Assembly (NCBI RefSeq): GCF_000519325.1
Contig: NZ_KI912613.1
Span: 4,720,469-4,784,468, forward strand
Source: Patulibacter minatonensis DSM 18081
GTDB lineage: Bacteria; Actinomycetota; Thermoleophilia; Solirubrobacterales; Solirubrobacteraceae
DNA: 64,000 nt
Direction of reading: 5' to 3'
Position numbers and translations under genes: made by a program. Below are positions 34,869 through 44,600 of the stretch, one piece after another (positions within the stretch are counted from its first letter, which is position 1; each line of letters begins with the position of its first letter). The notes beneath the pieces are model-generated. The model saw only the letters and a list, made by a program, of their open reading frames with translations, searched no databases and had not been told where the DNA came from.

Positions 34869-36710
34869 ATGGCTCCCGCCCCACGCAACCTCGTCAACCT
34901 CAAGGCGGTCGACAAGGGCTTCGTCAGCCGCACCGTCCTGCAGGACGTCACCCTCGGCATCAACGCCGGCGACCGGATCGGCATCGTCGGCAAGAACGGC
35001 GACGGCAAGTCGACCCTGATGCGCCTGATCGCCGGGCTCGAGGAGCCCGATTCGGGCAACGTCACGCGCCTCGGCGACCTCGACCTCGCGCTCGTCGGCC
35101 AGGGCGACTCGCTGGACCCCGGGAAGACGATCCGCCAGGAGCTGATCGGCGACCGCGCCGACCACGAGTGGGCGGCCGACAAGACGTTCCGCTCCGTCCT
35201 CGAGGGCCTGCTGGGCGGCGTCGAGCTGCGGCGGTTCCCGAAGGGCCTCGACACCGTGATCGGCCCGCTGTCGGGCGGCGAGCGGCGGCGCATCGCGCTC
35301 GCGAAGCTCCTGCTCGACTCCCCCGACCTGCTGCTGCTGGACGAGCCGACGAACCACCTCGACGTCGAGGGCGTCGCCTGGCTCGCCGGGTTCCTCGCCA
35401 AGCGCCGCGGCACGATGGTCGTCATCACCCACGACCGGTGGTTCCTCGACGAGGTCTGCACCGACACGTGGGAGGTCGTCGACGGCACGGTCCACCAGTA
35501 CGAGGGCGGCTACGCGTCCTACGTCCTGGCCCGCGCCGAGCGCGACCGCCAGGAGGCCGCCCAGGACGCCCGCCGACGGCAGCTCCTGCGCAAGGAGCTC
35601 GCCTGGCTCCGCCGTGGCCCGCCGGCCCGGACGTCGAAGCCGAAGTTCCGCATCGACGCCGCCAACGAGCTGATCGCCGACGAGCCCGCGCCCCGCGACG
35701 GCGTCGAGCTGCTGCGCTTCGCGACCCGGCGCCTCGGCGGCAAGGTCGTCGACGTCGAGGACGTCTCGGTCGCCTTCGGCGAGAAGGTGCTGCTCGACCA
35801 CGCCACCTGGCGCCTGGGTCCCGGCGACCGGGTCGCACTCGTCGGTGTCAACGGCGCCGGCAAGACGACGCTGATCAACGTCATCAGCGGCGCGCTGCAG
35901 CCCGACCGGGGCGAGGTCCAGCGCGGCACGACCGTCCGCCTGGCACAGCTCTCCCAGGACACCGTCGAGATCCCGCCGAACCTCCGCGTCCTCGAGTCGC
36001 TCGAGGAGGTCCGGGGCCGGACGACCACCAGCGACGGCCTGGAGCTCACCGCCGGCCAGCTCTGCGACCGCTTCGGCTTCCGCGGCGCCCGCTCGCGCAC
36101 CCTCGTCAAGGACCTCTCCGGCGGCGAGCGCCGCCGGCTGCAGCTGATGCGGCTCCTCATGGAGGAGCCCAACGTCCTGATCCTCGACGAGCCGACCAAC
36201 GACCTCGACATCGACACCCTGACCGCGCTCGAGGACCTCCTCGACGCGTGGCCCGGCACCCTCGTCGTCGTCTCGCACGACCGGTACTTCGTCGAACGGG
36301 TCTGCGACGACGTCTTCGGCCTGATGGGCGACGGCGGCGTCCGGCACCTGCCGGGCGGGATCGACGAGTACCTGCGGCTGCGCCACGCCGCCGAGGAGGC
36401 CGACGCCGCCGGTCGCACCGGCGGGGGGGACCCGGCGGGTGCCGGCGCGAAGGACGCCGCCGCTCCCGCCGCCGCGAAGCCTGCCCTCACCGGCGGCGCC
36501 CTCCGCGCGGCCCGCAAGGAGGTCCAGCGTCTCGAGCGCGCGATCGAGAAGATCGACGAGCGCGAGACCGCGCTGCACCAGGCGATGGCGGACGCCGCGA
36601 CCGACATGCGCCGGCTGAGCGAGCTCGGCGACGAGCAGACCGCGCTGGCCACGGAGCGCGACGAGCTGGAGGCCGCCTGGATGGAGGCCTCCGAAGCGAT
36701 CGAAGGCTAG
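34869..36710 (+). CDS. ABC-F ATPase, Uup-like
   Basis: 613-residue soluble protein with two ATP-binding cassettes. Walker A GKNGDGKSTLMRLIAGL and VNGAGKTTLINVISG; signatures LSGGERRRIALAKLLL and LSGGERRRLQLMRLLM; Walker B LLLLDEPTNHLD and VLILDEPTNDLD. The linker has the ELAWLRRGPPARTSKPK motif typical of Uup, and the C-terminus is a coiled-coil domain (residues ~540-613; EVQRLERAIEKIDERETAL). Uup-type ABC-F proteins act on the ribosome or DNA maintenance; no antibiotic-resistance role is implied. Its stop overlaps the convergent SDR stop within CTAG. Confidence 0.92.
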   Translation: MAPAPRNLVNLKAVDKGFVSRTVLQDVTLGINAGDRIGIVGKNGDGKSTLMRLIAGLEEPDSGNVTRLGDLDLALVGQGDSLDPGKTIRQELIGDRADHEWAADKTFRSVLEGLLGGVELRRFPKGLDTVIGPLSGGERRRIALAKLLLDSPDLLLLDEPTNHLDVEGVAWLAGFLAKRRGTMVVITHDRWFLDEVCTDTWEVVDGTVHQYEGGYASYVLARAERDRQEAAQDARRRQLLRKELAWLRRGPPARTSKPKFRIDAANELIADEPAPRDGVELLRFATRRLGGKVVDVEDVSVAFGEKVLLDHATWRLGPGDRVALVGVNGAGKTTLINVISGALQPDRGEVQRGTTVRLAQLSQDTVEIPPNLRVLESLEEVRGRTTTSDGLELTAGQLCDRFGFRGARSRTLVKDLSGGERRRLQLMRLLMEEPNVLILDEPTNDLDIDTLTALEDLLDAWPGTLVVVSHDRYFVERVCDDVFGLMGDGGVRHLPGGIDEYLRLRHAAEEADAAGRTGGGDPAGAGAKDAAAPAAAKPALTGGALRAARKEVQRLERAIEKIDERETALHQAMADAATDMRRLSELGDEQTALATERDELEAAWMEASEAIEG

Positions 36711-37726
36711 AAAGGGTTGACCCCGGTCAGCTCGGCCGAGAGCGTCCAGAGGCGTGCGGCCTGGTCGCGGTCGATCGCGTGCGCGTCGACGCCCGAGACC
36801 CCCTCGGTCTCGCCGCCGACGTCCGTCGGCTCGGCGATCTCGCAGTCCTCGCAGTAGACGCCGCCCAGGCCGTCGAGCTCGGGCGACGTCGCCGCCCACG
36901 TGGCGGTCGACGCGCCCTGCTCCACGGTCTTGAAGCGATCGATCGGCTGGCCGTTCTCGTCGAACCACCCGCGGTCGTCCATCTCCTGCTGCGTGAGGTG
37001 GCGCTGCAGCGGCGTCAGGATCCCGCCCGGGTGCGCCGCGAAGGCGCGCACGCCGTGCTCGCGGCCGGCGGCGTCGAGATGGACCGCGAACAGGCTGTTG
37101 GCGGACTTCGCCTGCCCGTAGGCGTCCCACTTGTCGTAGCCACCCTGCTCGAACATGACGTCGTCCCAGCGGATCCCCGAGCGCTTGTGGCCGGTCGACG
37201 AGAGCGCCACCACCCGGGCGCCGTCACCGGCGACGAGCGCCGGCCAGAGGCGCGCGGTCAGCGCGTAGTGGCCGAGGTGGTTCGTCGCGAACTGCGACTC
37301 CCAGCCGGGACCGACACGCGTCTCCGGGTTGGCCATCACCGCGGCGTCGTTGATCAGGAGGTCGATCGAGCGGCCCGAGGCGAGGAACCGCTCGGCGAAC
37401 GCCCGGACGCTCTCCAGGTCGGCGAGGTCGAGCTCGTCGACCTCGATCGGCGCGCTGCCGGGCGCGACGCCGCCGGTGGCCCCGAGGGTCGCGACCGTCC
37501 CGACGTCCGCGAGCTGCTCGACCGCGTGGGCGACCCGCCGGGCCGGGACCACGACGTGCGCGCCGGCGTTCACGAGGGCCCGGACCGTCTCGAGGCCGAT
37601 GCCGGAGTAGCCGCCCGTCACGACCGCGAGGCGGCCGGAGAGGTCGATGCCCTCGAGCACCTCCTCCGCCGTGCTGCGGGCGCCGAAGCCCGACCCGATG
37701 GCGTGCTGGGGAGTGATCGTCGTCAT
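36707..37726 (-). CDS. Short-chain dehydrogenase/reductase, MerR-type promoter
   Basis: 339-residue SDR. Nucleotide motif VVTGGYSGIGLETVRAL, LLINDAAVM (NNAG replaced by NDAA), Ser in VALSSTGHKR and catalytic YGQAKSANSLF. The C-terminal ~40 residues (VYCEDCEIA, AARLWTLSAELTGVNPF) resemble plant/light-dependent-like oxidoreductases. Start at MTTITPQHAIGSGFG fits the -10 at 37734-37739. Its stop overlaps the ABC-F gene stop. The promoter has a MerR-style 19-bp spacer and an 8-bp palindrome, so induction by a MerR activator is likely. Substrate is unknown. Confidence 0.9.
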   Translation of the reverse strand: MTTITPQHAIGSGFGARSTAEEVLEGIDLSGRLAVVTGGYSGIGLETVRALVNAGAHVVVPARRVAHAVEQLADVGTVATLGATGGVAPGSAPIEVDELDLADLESVRAFAERFLASGRSIDLLINDAAVMANPETRVGPGWESQFATNHLGHYALTARLWPALVAGDGARVVALSSTGHKRSGIRWDDVMFEQGGYDKWDAYGQAKSANSLFAVHLDAAGREHGVRAFAAHPGGILTPLQRHLTQQEMDDRGWFDENGQPIDRFKTVEQGASTATWAATSPELDGLGGVYCEDCEIAEPTDVGGETEGVSGVDAHAIDRDQAARLWTLSAELTGVNPF

Positions 37727-37733
37727 GCCTCTG

Positions 37734-37764
37734 ACGGTAGGACCTGGAGTGCGGTCCAGGTCAA
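37734..37764 (-). promoter_or_regulatory. MerR-type promoter with 19-bp spacer and palindrome, SDR gene
   Basis: On the minus strand, -35 TTGACC (37759-37764), 19-bp spacer and -10 TACCGT (37734-37739) bracket the palindrome GACCTGGA-N6-TCCAGGTC (37741-37762). The long spacer and operator between -35 and -10 are the hallmarks of MerR activators, which realign such promoters. Confidence 0.75.
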
Positions 37765-38190
37765 GGACCGGTGTCCGGGGCGGCGGTCGACGACGCAGCG
37801 GGTCGGCCGGCCTCACGTCGACCCGCGGCCCGCATCGCCGTCGCGCCCTCGGACGTGGTCCTCCTCGTGCGGGCCGGCGGCCGGCCGCGCGCACCGGGCC
37901 GCGCGCCGCAGGTTCGAACGCCGGCCCCGCGCGTCGAGATGGGTGGCGTGCGTTCCTGCGTCAGGAGCGCAGCGTTGAACGCCGGCCGGCCGGCGACCCC
38001 GAAGTGGCGCACATTCCTGCGGCGTGGGCGCAGGTTCGAACGCCGGCCCCTGCGGAGATCGAGGGGTGGCGTTCATTCCTGCGGACACGACGGTCGCGTG
38101 CCTCTCCGCTCCGAGCGCCAGAGAGGATCGGCCTCGACACCTCATCGATCCAGCGCGCGCCGAGGCGGGCGAACGCGCCTGGCTCGCGCT
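37765..38190. other. Gene-free intergenic region with 61-bp repeats
   Basis: 426 bases between the SDR promoter and the enoyl-reductase-like stop. Contains the three-unit tandem array at 37907-38084; the rest shows no reading frame with recognisable protein character. Confidence 0.55.
37907..38084. repeat. Three tandem units of about 55 bp with 61-bp period
   Basis: Units begin at 37907, 37968 and 38029. They start CGCAGGTTCGAACGCCGGCC (unit 2: CGCAGCGTTGAACGCC) and end in TTCCTGCG. The end of one and start of the next form CCTGCG/CGCAGG stems with 7-nt loops. Resembles a REP/BIME-type array. Confidence 0.8.
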
Positions 38191-39438
38191 CTACAGCTCC
38201 GTCACGTCGTAGCTGTGGCCGACGGCCCGCAGGCGGTCGGTCAGGACGTTGCCCATCGCCGTGGCCGGCGTGAGGACACCGGCGACCTTCGGCAGCTTCT
38301 CCTCGTCCTGCAGGAGGCACAGCCCCGCCTGGCCGAGCATCACGGCCGTCGCCTTGTAGCCGGGGTCGCCCGAGGCCGCGATGCGGCAGCGGAACCGGCG
38401 GCCCGACGCGGTCGTCGTCGTGATGTCGATGCGGAAGAAGCCCTTCTCGCGCGCGGCCTCGCTCGGACCCTCGCCGGGGTCGGGCAGCATCCGGTCGAGC
38501 ACCTTGCGGGTCGGCTTCACCGACAGGCCGCCGACGACGCCGGCCAGCGCGGCGACGATCGCACCGGCCTTGACGGCGCCGAGCGGGCCCTTGCCGCCGC
38601 TCATGAGCTCCTGGTACCGGAAGCCGCGCCCGTAGGCGTAGCCCTGGAGCGCGTTGCTGCGGCGGACGACCCGCGTGTTCACCGTGCCCATGACGAACGG
38701 CGCCAGGAACGCGCCGGTGTGCGGGTCGCGGCTGACGCCGGTGGGATCGCGCTCGCCCCGCGGGTCGGGATCGGCCGAGCGGTCGGGCGAGAGGGCGTAC
38801 GGGTCGGCAGCCAGGCGGCGTGCGTCCTTGTCGGCCCTGCCCTCGTCCAGCTGGTTGCGCAGCGAGTCGATGGTCCCGCCGCTCAGCCCGCCGCTCATCG
38901 CCACGACGACGAACGTGGTCTCCGCCAGCTCGCCCGCGCCGGCCGCCTGCGCCGCGTCGTGGAGCGCCAGCACGCCGAGGTCCGACGGGATCGAGTCGAA
39001 GCCCGCGGTGTGGACGATCCGCGCGCCGCTCTCCTTCGCGACCGCGTCCGCGGAGTCGATGGACTTCCGCATGAAGAGCGTCTCGCCCGTCAGGTCCGCG
39101 TAGTGGGTGCCCGCCTCGGCGCAGGCCGCGACGAGCGGCAGCCCGTACCGCGCGTAGGGGCCGACCGTGGTGATGACGACCCGGGTCGAGCGGGCGAGCT
39201 CTCCGAGCGCGACGGGGTCGTGGCTGTCGGCGACGACGACCGGCCACTCGCGCGCGGCGCCGGGCAGCGTCTCGCGGATGCTCTCGAGCTTCGCACGCGA
39301 CCGCCCGGCCAGTGCGACCTTCACCGTCGACGGCGCGTGCTCGGCCAGGTAGAGGGCGGTCAGCCGGCCGACGAAGCCGGTGGCCCCGAAGACGACGAGG
39401 TCGTGCTCACGTTCCGGGGCGGGGGTCTCGGCGCTCAT
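38191..39438 (-). CDS. Saccharopine-dehydrogenase-fold protein, trans-acting enoyl-reductase-like
   Basis: 415-residue NAD(P)-binding protein. N-terminal GATGFVGRLTALYLAEHA is the Rossmann motif, followed by ALAGRSRAKLESI, TTVGPYARYGLPLVAACAEAGTHYADLTGE (diagnostic of the family) and VHTAGFDSIPSDLGV. Such proteins in mycobacteria act as trans enoyl reductases in lipid synthesis; here no polyketide synthase is nearby, so the role is open. Start 6 nt after TAGCGT. The C-terminal half has LKAGAIVAALAGVVGG-type hydrophobic stretches, possibly membrane-associated. Confidence 0.88.
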   Translation of the reverse strand: MSAETPAPEREHDLVVFGATGFVGRLTALYLAEHAPSTVKVALAGRSRAKLESIRETLPGAAREWPVVVADSHDPVALGELARSTRVVITTVGPYARYGLPLVAACAEAGTHYADLTGETLFMRKSIDSADAVAKESGARIVHTAGFDSIPSDLGVLALHDAAQAAGAGELAETTFVVVAMSGGLSGGTIDSLRNQLDEGRADKDARRLAADPYALSPDRSADPDPRGERDPTGVSRDPHTGAFLAPFVMGTVNTRVVRRSNALQGYAYGRGFRYQELMSGGKGPLGAVKAGAIVAALAGVVGGLSVKPTRKVLDRMLPDPGEGPSEAAREKGFFRIDITTTTASGRRFRCRIAASGDPGYKATAVMLGQAGLCLLQDEEKLPKVAGVLTPATAMGNVLTDRLRAVGHSYDVTEL

Positions 39439-39444
39439 GCCCGC

Positions 39445-39450
39445 ACGCTA
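39445..39450 (-). promoter_or_regulatory. -10 hexamer of enoyl-reductase-like gene (leaderless)
   Basis: TAGCGT, 6 nt before the ATG at 39438. Confidence 0.45.
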
Positions 39451-39484
39451 CCGCGGGTCGGACGGCTCGGCGACGCGACTCGCG

Positions 39485-39498
39485 TTAGGGTCTCCTAC
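39485..39498 (+). promoter_or_regulatory. Candidate IdeR/DtxR iron box
   Basis: TTAGG-GTCT-CCTAC is a near inverted repeat 23 bp before the ATG of the siderophore-binding protein gene; the -10-like TAGGGT overlaps it. It resembles the core of IdeR boxes (TTAGGTTAGGCTAACCTAA) but is shorter. Confidence 0.35.
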
Positions 39499-39520
39499 TT
39501 CCCCCGAGCACGGAGCACGC

Positions 39521-40591
39521 ATGTCCCCCGACGCGCCCAGCACGACCCCCCGGCACCGCACCGGTCGCCGATCCCGCCGCCGCACCGCTGCCACCGCCCT
39601 GGCGGTCTGCGCCACCCTGACGCTGGCGGCCTGCGGGTCCGACGACGAGCCCACGTCCGACTCCGGCGCGCCGGCCGCGAGCGGCGCGTTCCCGGTCTCG
39701 ATCGCCACGAAGTTCGGGACCGTCGAGGTCCGGTCGCAGCCGAAGCGCGTCGTCGCCGTCGGCTACAACGACCAGGACTTCGCGCTCGCGCTCGGCGTCA
39801 CGCCGCTCGGGTTCCGGCAGTTCCAGGGCGCCGACATCGCGAACCGCCCGTGGGCGCGTGAGGCGCTCGGCGGCGCGAAGCCGGAGGTCGTCGGCGAGAC
39901 GGACCTCGGCTTCGAGAAGATCGCCGCCCTGCAGCCGGACCTGCTGCTGGCGATCTACTCGGGCATCACCGACAAGGAGCACGCGACGCTGTCGAAGCTC
40001 GCCCCCACCGTCGGCCAGGCGCCGGGGACCGTCGACTACGGCGAGCCGTGGCAGCAGCAGCTGAAGACCACCGGGCAGGCGCTCGGGCGCACGACCCGGG
40101 CGGCCGAGGTCCAGAAGGCGGTGGAGGCGAAGGTCGCCGAGGCGAAGACGGACGGCGACCTGGCCGGGAGGTCCGTCGTGCTGGCGGCCAACACGGGGGC
40201 CACGTTCTCCGTCTTCTCGTCGTCGGACCTGCGGAGCCGCTTCTTCACGGACCTCGGCATGGAGGTCCCGCCGGCGATCGACGAGCTCGCGGGTCGGGCG
40301 TTCTACGCCGACGTCAGCCAGGAGCGGCTCGAGCTCCTCGACGCCGACCTGCTCGTGATCTACGGCGATGAGCGGGATCTCCTGAAGAACCAGGCCTTCG
40401 CCCGTCTGAAGGCCGTTCGCGAGGGCCGGGTCATCTACCTCGACCAGCAGGGCGCGATCTCCCAGGCCGTCGGATTCAGCAGCCCGCTGAGCATTCCCTA
40501 CGCCCTGGAGAAGCTGCGCCCGCGCATCAAGGCGGCGCTCGACGGCGACCCGACGACGAAGGTCGAGGGGACGGGCAAGGCGTTCGACTGA
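39521..40591 (+). CDS. Iron-siderophore ABC transporter substrate-binding lipoprotein (FecB/FepB-like)
   Basis: 356-residue lipoprotein. After basic RRRTAATALAVCATLTLAAC the lipobox LTLAACGS gives the lipidated Cys. The Fe-siderophore binding fold follows: EVRSQPKRVVAVGYNDQDFALALGV, EKIAALQPDLLLAIYSGITD and the mid helix; the C-terminal lobe carries LLVIYGDERD and YLDQQGAISQAVGFSSPLS. Binds a ferric siderophore and delivers it to a permease that is not in this window. A candidate iron box upstream agrees with iron regulation. It starts the only iron gene here. Confidence 0.9.
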   Translation: MSPDAPSTTPRHRTGRRSRRRTAATALAVCATLTLAACGSDDEPTSDSGAPAASGAFPVSIATKFGTVEVRSQPKRVVAVGYNDQDFALALGVTPLGFRQFQGADIANRPWAREALGGAKPEVVGETDLGFEKIAALQPDLLLAIYSGITDKEHATLSKLAPTVGQAPGTVDYGEPWQQQLKTTGQALGRTTRAAEVQKAVEAKVAEAKTDGDLAGRSVVLAANTGATFSVFSSSDLRSRFFTDLGMEVPPAIDELAGRAFYADVSQERLELLDADLLVIYGDERDLLKNQAFARLKAVREGRVIYLDQQGAISQAVGFSSPLSIPYALEKLRPRIKAALDGDPTTKVEGTGKAFD

Positions 40592-40642
40592 GCGGGTCGG
40601 TGCCGCCGGCCGCACGGAGGCGGTCGGCGGGCAGCTCCTTCC

Positions 40643-41485
40643 CTACTTCGCGAGGAACGCGAGCAGCGCCTCGTTGAACTCCTTCGGGTGCGTCGCGTTG
40701 AGGCCGTGCGGACCGCCCTCGATCAGGGCGAGCTCGGCGCCCTCGATCGCGGCGTGGGAACGCTTGCCGGAGACCTCGAACGGGACGATCGCGTCGGCGT
40801 CGCCGTGGATGACGAGCGTCGGGACGGTGATCTTCTCGAGGTCGCCGCGGAAGTCGGTGCGGCCGAACGCGGCGATGCAGTCCAGGGTGCCCTTCGGCGA
40901 GGCGAACGCGGCGATCTGCTTCGCGTAGGCCCGCTGGTCCTCCGAGATGAGGTCCGTCTTGTCCCCGGCCGCGAAGAACCCGGTCGTGAACTCCTCGAGG
41001 AACGCGAGGCGGTCGGTCTTCACACCCTGCTCGAAGCCGGCGATCGTCTCGTCGTCGAGGCCGCCGTCGGGGTTGTCGTCGCTCTTGTAGAGGTAGGGCG
41101 GGACGGCCGCGGCCAGGACGGCCTTCGTGACCCGGGTCGCGCCGTAGGCCGACAGGTAGCGCACGACCTCGCCGCCGCCCATCGAGAAGCCGACGAGGGT
41201 CACGCCCTCCAGGTCGAGGTGCTGCAGCAGCGCGTCGAGGTCCGCGGCGAAGCGGTCGTAGCCGTACCCGTCCCACGGCTGGGACGACGCGCCGAAGCCG
41301 CGCCGGTCGTACGTCACGACGCGGTGGCCGGCGTCGATCAGCGCCGGGACCTGGGCCTCCCACGACCGACCGGACAGCGGCCACCCGTGGATCAGGACGA
41401 CGGGCGGCGCCTCGCGGGGACCGTGGTCCTCGTAGTGCAGCTGGACGGGGGCGCCGTTCTCGGTGTCGACGGTCAGCCTGGGCAT
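40643..41485 (-). CDS. Alpha/beta hydrolase, non-heme chloroperoxidase-like
   Basis: 280-residue hydrolase. Motifs: VLIHGWPLSGRSWE (oxyanion), the nucleophile GFSMGGGEVVRYLS (Ser), the acid VIHGDADAIVPFE (Asp) and His in IEGGPHGLN. This pattern is that of cofactor-free chloroperoxidases/esterases. Ribosome site GAAGGAG about 6 nt before the ATG at 41485 marks the start; a longer frame is untenable. Convergent with the siderophore-binding gene. Physiological substrate is unknown. Confidence 0.92.
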   Translation of the reverse strand: MPRLTVDTENGAPVQLHYEDHGPREAPPVVLIHGWPLSGRSWEAQVPALIDAGHRVVTYDRRGFGASSQPWDGYGYDRFAADLDALLQHLDLEGVTLVGFSMGGGEVVRYLSAYGATRVTKAVLAAAVPPYLYKSDDNPDGGLDDETIAGFEQGVKTDRLAFLEEFTTGFFAAGDKTDLISEDQRAYAKQIAAFASPKGTLDCIAAFGRTDFRGDLEKITVPTLVIHGDADAIVPFEVSGKRSHAAIEGAELALIEGGPHGLNATHPKEFNEALLAFLAK

Positions 41486-41692
41486 GCGCGCTCCTTCGGG
41501 GTCGGGTCGCGGCCACCGTCGGGTGACCGCACTCGGCCGGTGGATACCTGATGCGCGCGTGATCGAAACATCGGCGACGGGACGGACCATCCCCGGCGCC
41601 GCCGCGGCGAGACCCACCCGGCGACGCGGTCTCCGGTGGGGCGCCCGCCGACCGGCGGCGCGGTCGCGCGTCCGGAGCCCGCCGGCCGGCCG

Positions 41693-44600
41693 TCAGTCCG
41701 CCCCCACCCGGTGGACGCGGACCGCGAGCACCGGCCCGGTCGGATCGATCGGCGTGGCCTCGAGCGCCGCGACCGCCGCCGCGGCCCGCTCCCGGAAGTC
41801 CGCCACGCCGCGGAGCTTCACGTCCTCGTAGCCGCGGACGACGTCGGGCAGCTCGGCGATCGCGACGGCCTGGGCGACCGTCTCGGGACGGAGCGCCCGC
41901 AGCGCGCGGTCGACGAGCGCGCGGTACTCGCCCGGCAGCGCCCGCTCGACCCGCCGCACCCGGGTGTGCCCGAACGGGTCGAGCGGCGTCCCGCGGAGCC
42001 GGCGCATGCGGCGCAGGACGCCGAACACGGGCCGGATCCAGGGTCCGCAGGCGATCTTCCGGTCGACACCGAGCGCCCGCAGGAGCGGCGGCTGGAGCAT
42101 CACGCGGACCTTCGCGCCCGGCCCGAACTCCGCAGCCACGCGGGCCCGCTCGGTCCCATCGAGGTGCAGCCGGGCGATCTCGTACTCGTCCTTGTAGGCG
42201 ACGAGCTTGTGCAGCCCGACGGCGTAGGCGCGGGCGACGCGGTCGCCGCCGGTCGCCTCGTGCTCCCGCCGGGCGACCGAGGCGACGTCGGCGACGTACC
42301 GCCGCGCGCAGCGGAGGTCCTGGAACAGCACGAGCTCACCGGCCCGGTGGGCGACGAGGTCCGCGAGCCGCCCGTCGAGGTGGTGCTCGGCGACGAGCGC
42401 GGCGATCCGGGGGTCGGGCGACGAGCCGGGCCGTCCGCCGCCGAGCGTGCCCGCGTCGGACACCACGGCGGTGCCCCGGCCGACCTCACCCGGCGCCCCC
42501 TCGTCGGCCCGCCCGCCGCGGGTCCGTCCCGCCGTCCGCGGGTCGTCCGCGAGCCCTGCGGCCCGCTCGACCGCCCGCAGGTCGACGGCGGCCGCGCGGC
42601 CCCAGCGGAACGCCGCGAGCGACTGGTCGACGGCGGCACCGTTCAGCGCGATCGCGCGCTCGATCGCGTCGGCGGAGACCGGGACGCAGCCGTGCTGGAA
42701 CGCCGCGCCGAGGAGCAGCAGGTTCGCGGGCATGTGGTCGCGGAACAGCGCCTCGGAGAGCGCCTGGGCGTCGATCCGTAGGCCGTCCTCCGCACGGGTG
42801 GCCGCGTCGATCCGCCCGAGCGGTCCGCGCGGCGACGGCGGCCGGACGGTGCGGTCGGTGACCATCCCGGCGGTCGGGACGCGGGAGACGCTGGTGACGG
42901 CGACGGTGCGCGCCGGGTCGCAGGTCCGGAGCGTCGCGTCGGCCGCGGCGCCGAGCAGGTCGAGGCCGAGGAGCAGGTCGGCCGAGCCCGTGCTCGCGCG
43001 CAGCTGCCCGTCGATCGGCGCCGGGCCGAGGCGGACGTCGGAGAGCACCGGGCCGCCCTTCTGCGCCAGGCCGATCTGCTCGAGCCCGGCGGCGTGCAGG
43101 CCGTCGAGGTGGGCCGCCATCTGGAGCACCTGCGAGACCGTGACGACCCCGGTGCCGCCGACGCCGGGCATGCGGATCAGGACGTCGTCGGGGACGCGGC
43201 GGACGGGCTCCGGCAGGGCGACGGGCAGGGACCCGGCGGTGCCGGGGTGCGGCAGCGCCGCGACGGCGCCCTTCGCGGGGACCACGGTCAGGAACGACGG
43301 GCAGTCGCCCTTCAGGCACGACCGGTCCTGGGTGCAGGAGCTCTGGTGGATCTGGGTCTTGCGGCCGAAGGTCGTCTCGACGGGCTGCACCGACAGGCAC
43401 GTCGAGGCCTCGCCGCAGTCGCCGCAGCCCTCGCAGACCCGCTCGTTGATCGTGATCCGCCCGGGCGGCGTCGGCAGCTTCCCGCGCTTGCGCAGGCGGC
43501 GCTCCTCGGTCGCGCAGCGGTCGTCGTGGATCAGCACCGTGACGCCCGGGACCGCCGCGAGCTCGGCCTGCACGTCCTGCAGGTCGTCGCGGTGGCGCAC
43601 GCTCGCCGTCGGGTCCAGGGCGACCCGCCGGTAGTCGTGCGGCTCGGGGGTCGTCACCACGACGCGAGCGACGCCCTCGAGGGTGAGCCAGCGCGTCAGG
43701 TCGGGGATCGACAGCTGGCCCTCGGGGTGCTGGCCGCCGGTCATCGCGACCGCGTCGTTGTAGAGCAGCTTGTAGGTGACGTTCACGCCCGCCGCGACGG
43801 CGGCGCGGATCGCGAGCGAGCCGGAGTGGTGGAACGTGCCGTCGCCCATGTTCTGCACGAGGTGCTCGTCGTCGGTGAACGGCGAGAGGCCGATCCACTG
43901 GGCGCCCTCGCCGCCCATCTGCGGCATGCCGAGCAGGGTGCCGCGGCGGTCGTCGTCGAGGGCGACCATCGTGTGGCAGCCGATCCCGACGCCGACGAGC
44001 GTGTCGACGGGCGCCTTCGTGGAGACGTTGTGCGGGCAGCCGGAGCAGAAGTACGGGGTGCGCGGCGGGAGGGCGGCGCCGGTCGCCGGGGTCGCGGCGG
44101 CGAGGTCGCGGCCGCTCAGGACCGCGAGCCGCGCCCTGCCACGGTCGTCGAGCCGGTCGGCCGGCAGCAGCCGGCCGAGGGCGCGGGCGACGTCGTCGGC
44201 GTCGACGGCGGCCCGGGCGGGCAGGAGTGGGCGGCCCTCGTGGTCCTCGCGGCCGAGAACCGCGGGCGGGCGGGGCACGCCGTAGAGCGCGTCCCGGACC
44301 AGCCCCTCGAGGAACGGCGTCTTGTCCTCGACCACCAGGACGGCCTCGACGTCCGCGAGCTGCTCCCGGACGAGCGCGCGGTCCAGCGGCCACGGCAGGT
44401 CGAGGCGGACGAGCCGGAGTCGGAGCGCGTCGACGCCGTCCCGGTCGACGCCGAGGTCCTGGAGCGCGCGCTGGACGGCCGCGAACGCGGGGCCGGCGGC
44501 GACGATCGCCAGGCGTGGCGCCCGGGCGGAGGCGACGACGTGGTTGAGGCCCGCCGCCCGCGCGTACTCGTGGACGCGGTCGAGCCGGCCCGTGAGGAGG

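Noticed and set aside
34869-36710. Antibiotic-resistance ABC-F (Vga/Msr type)
   Set aside because: Linker and C-terminal coiled coil match Uup, and the linker lacks a long arm.
37907-38045. tRNA-like GGTTCGAAC (T-psi-C-like) sequences in the 61-bp repeats
   Set aside because: No acceptor stem, anticodon arm or CCA-like end can be built around them. They recur as repeat units.
37907-38084. CRISPR array
   Set aside because: Only three units; most of each 61-bp period is similar between units, so there are no unique spacers of constant size, and there are no cas genes.
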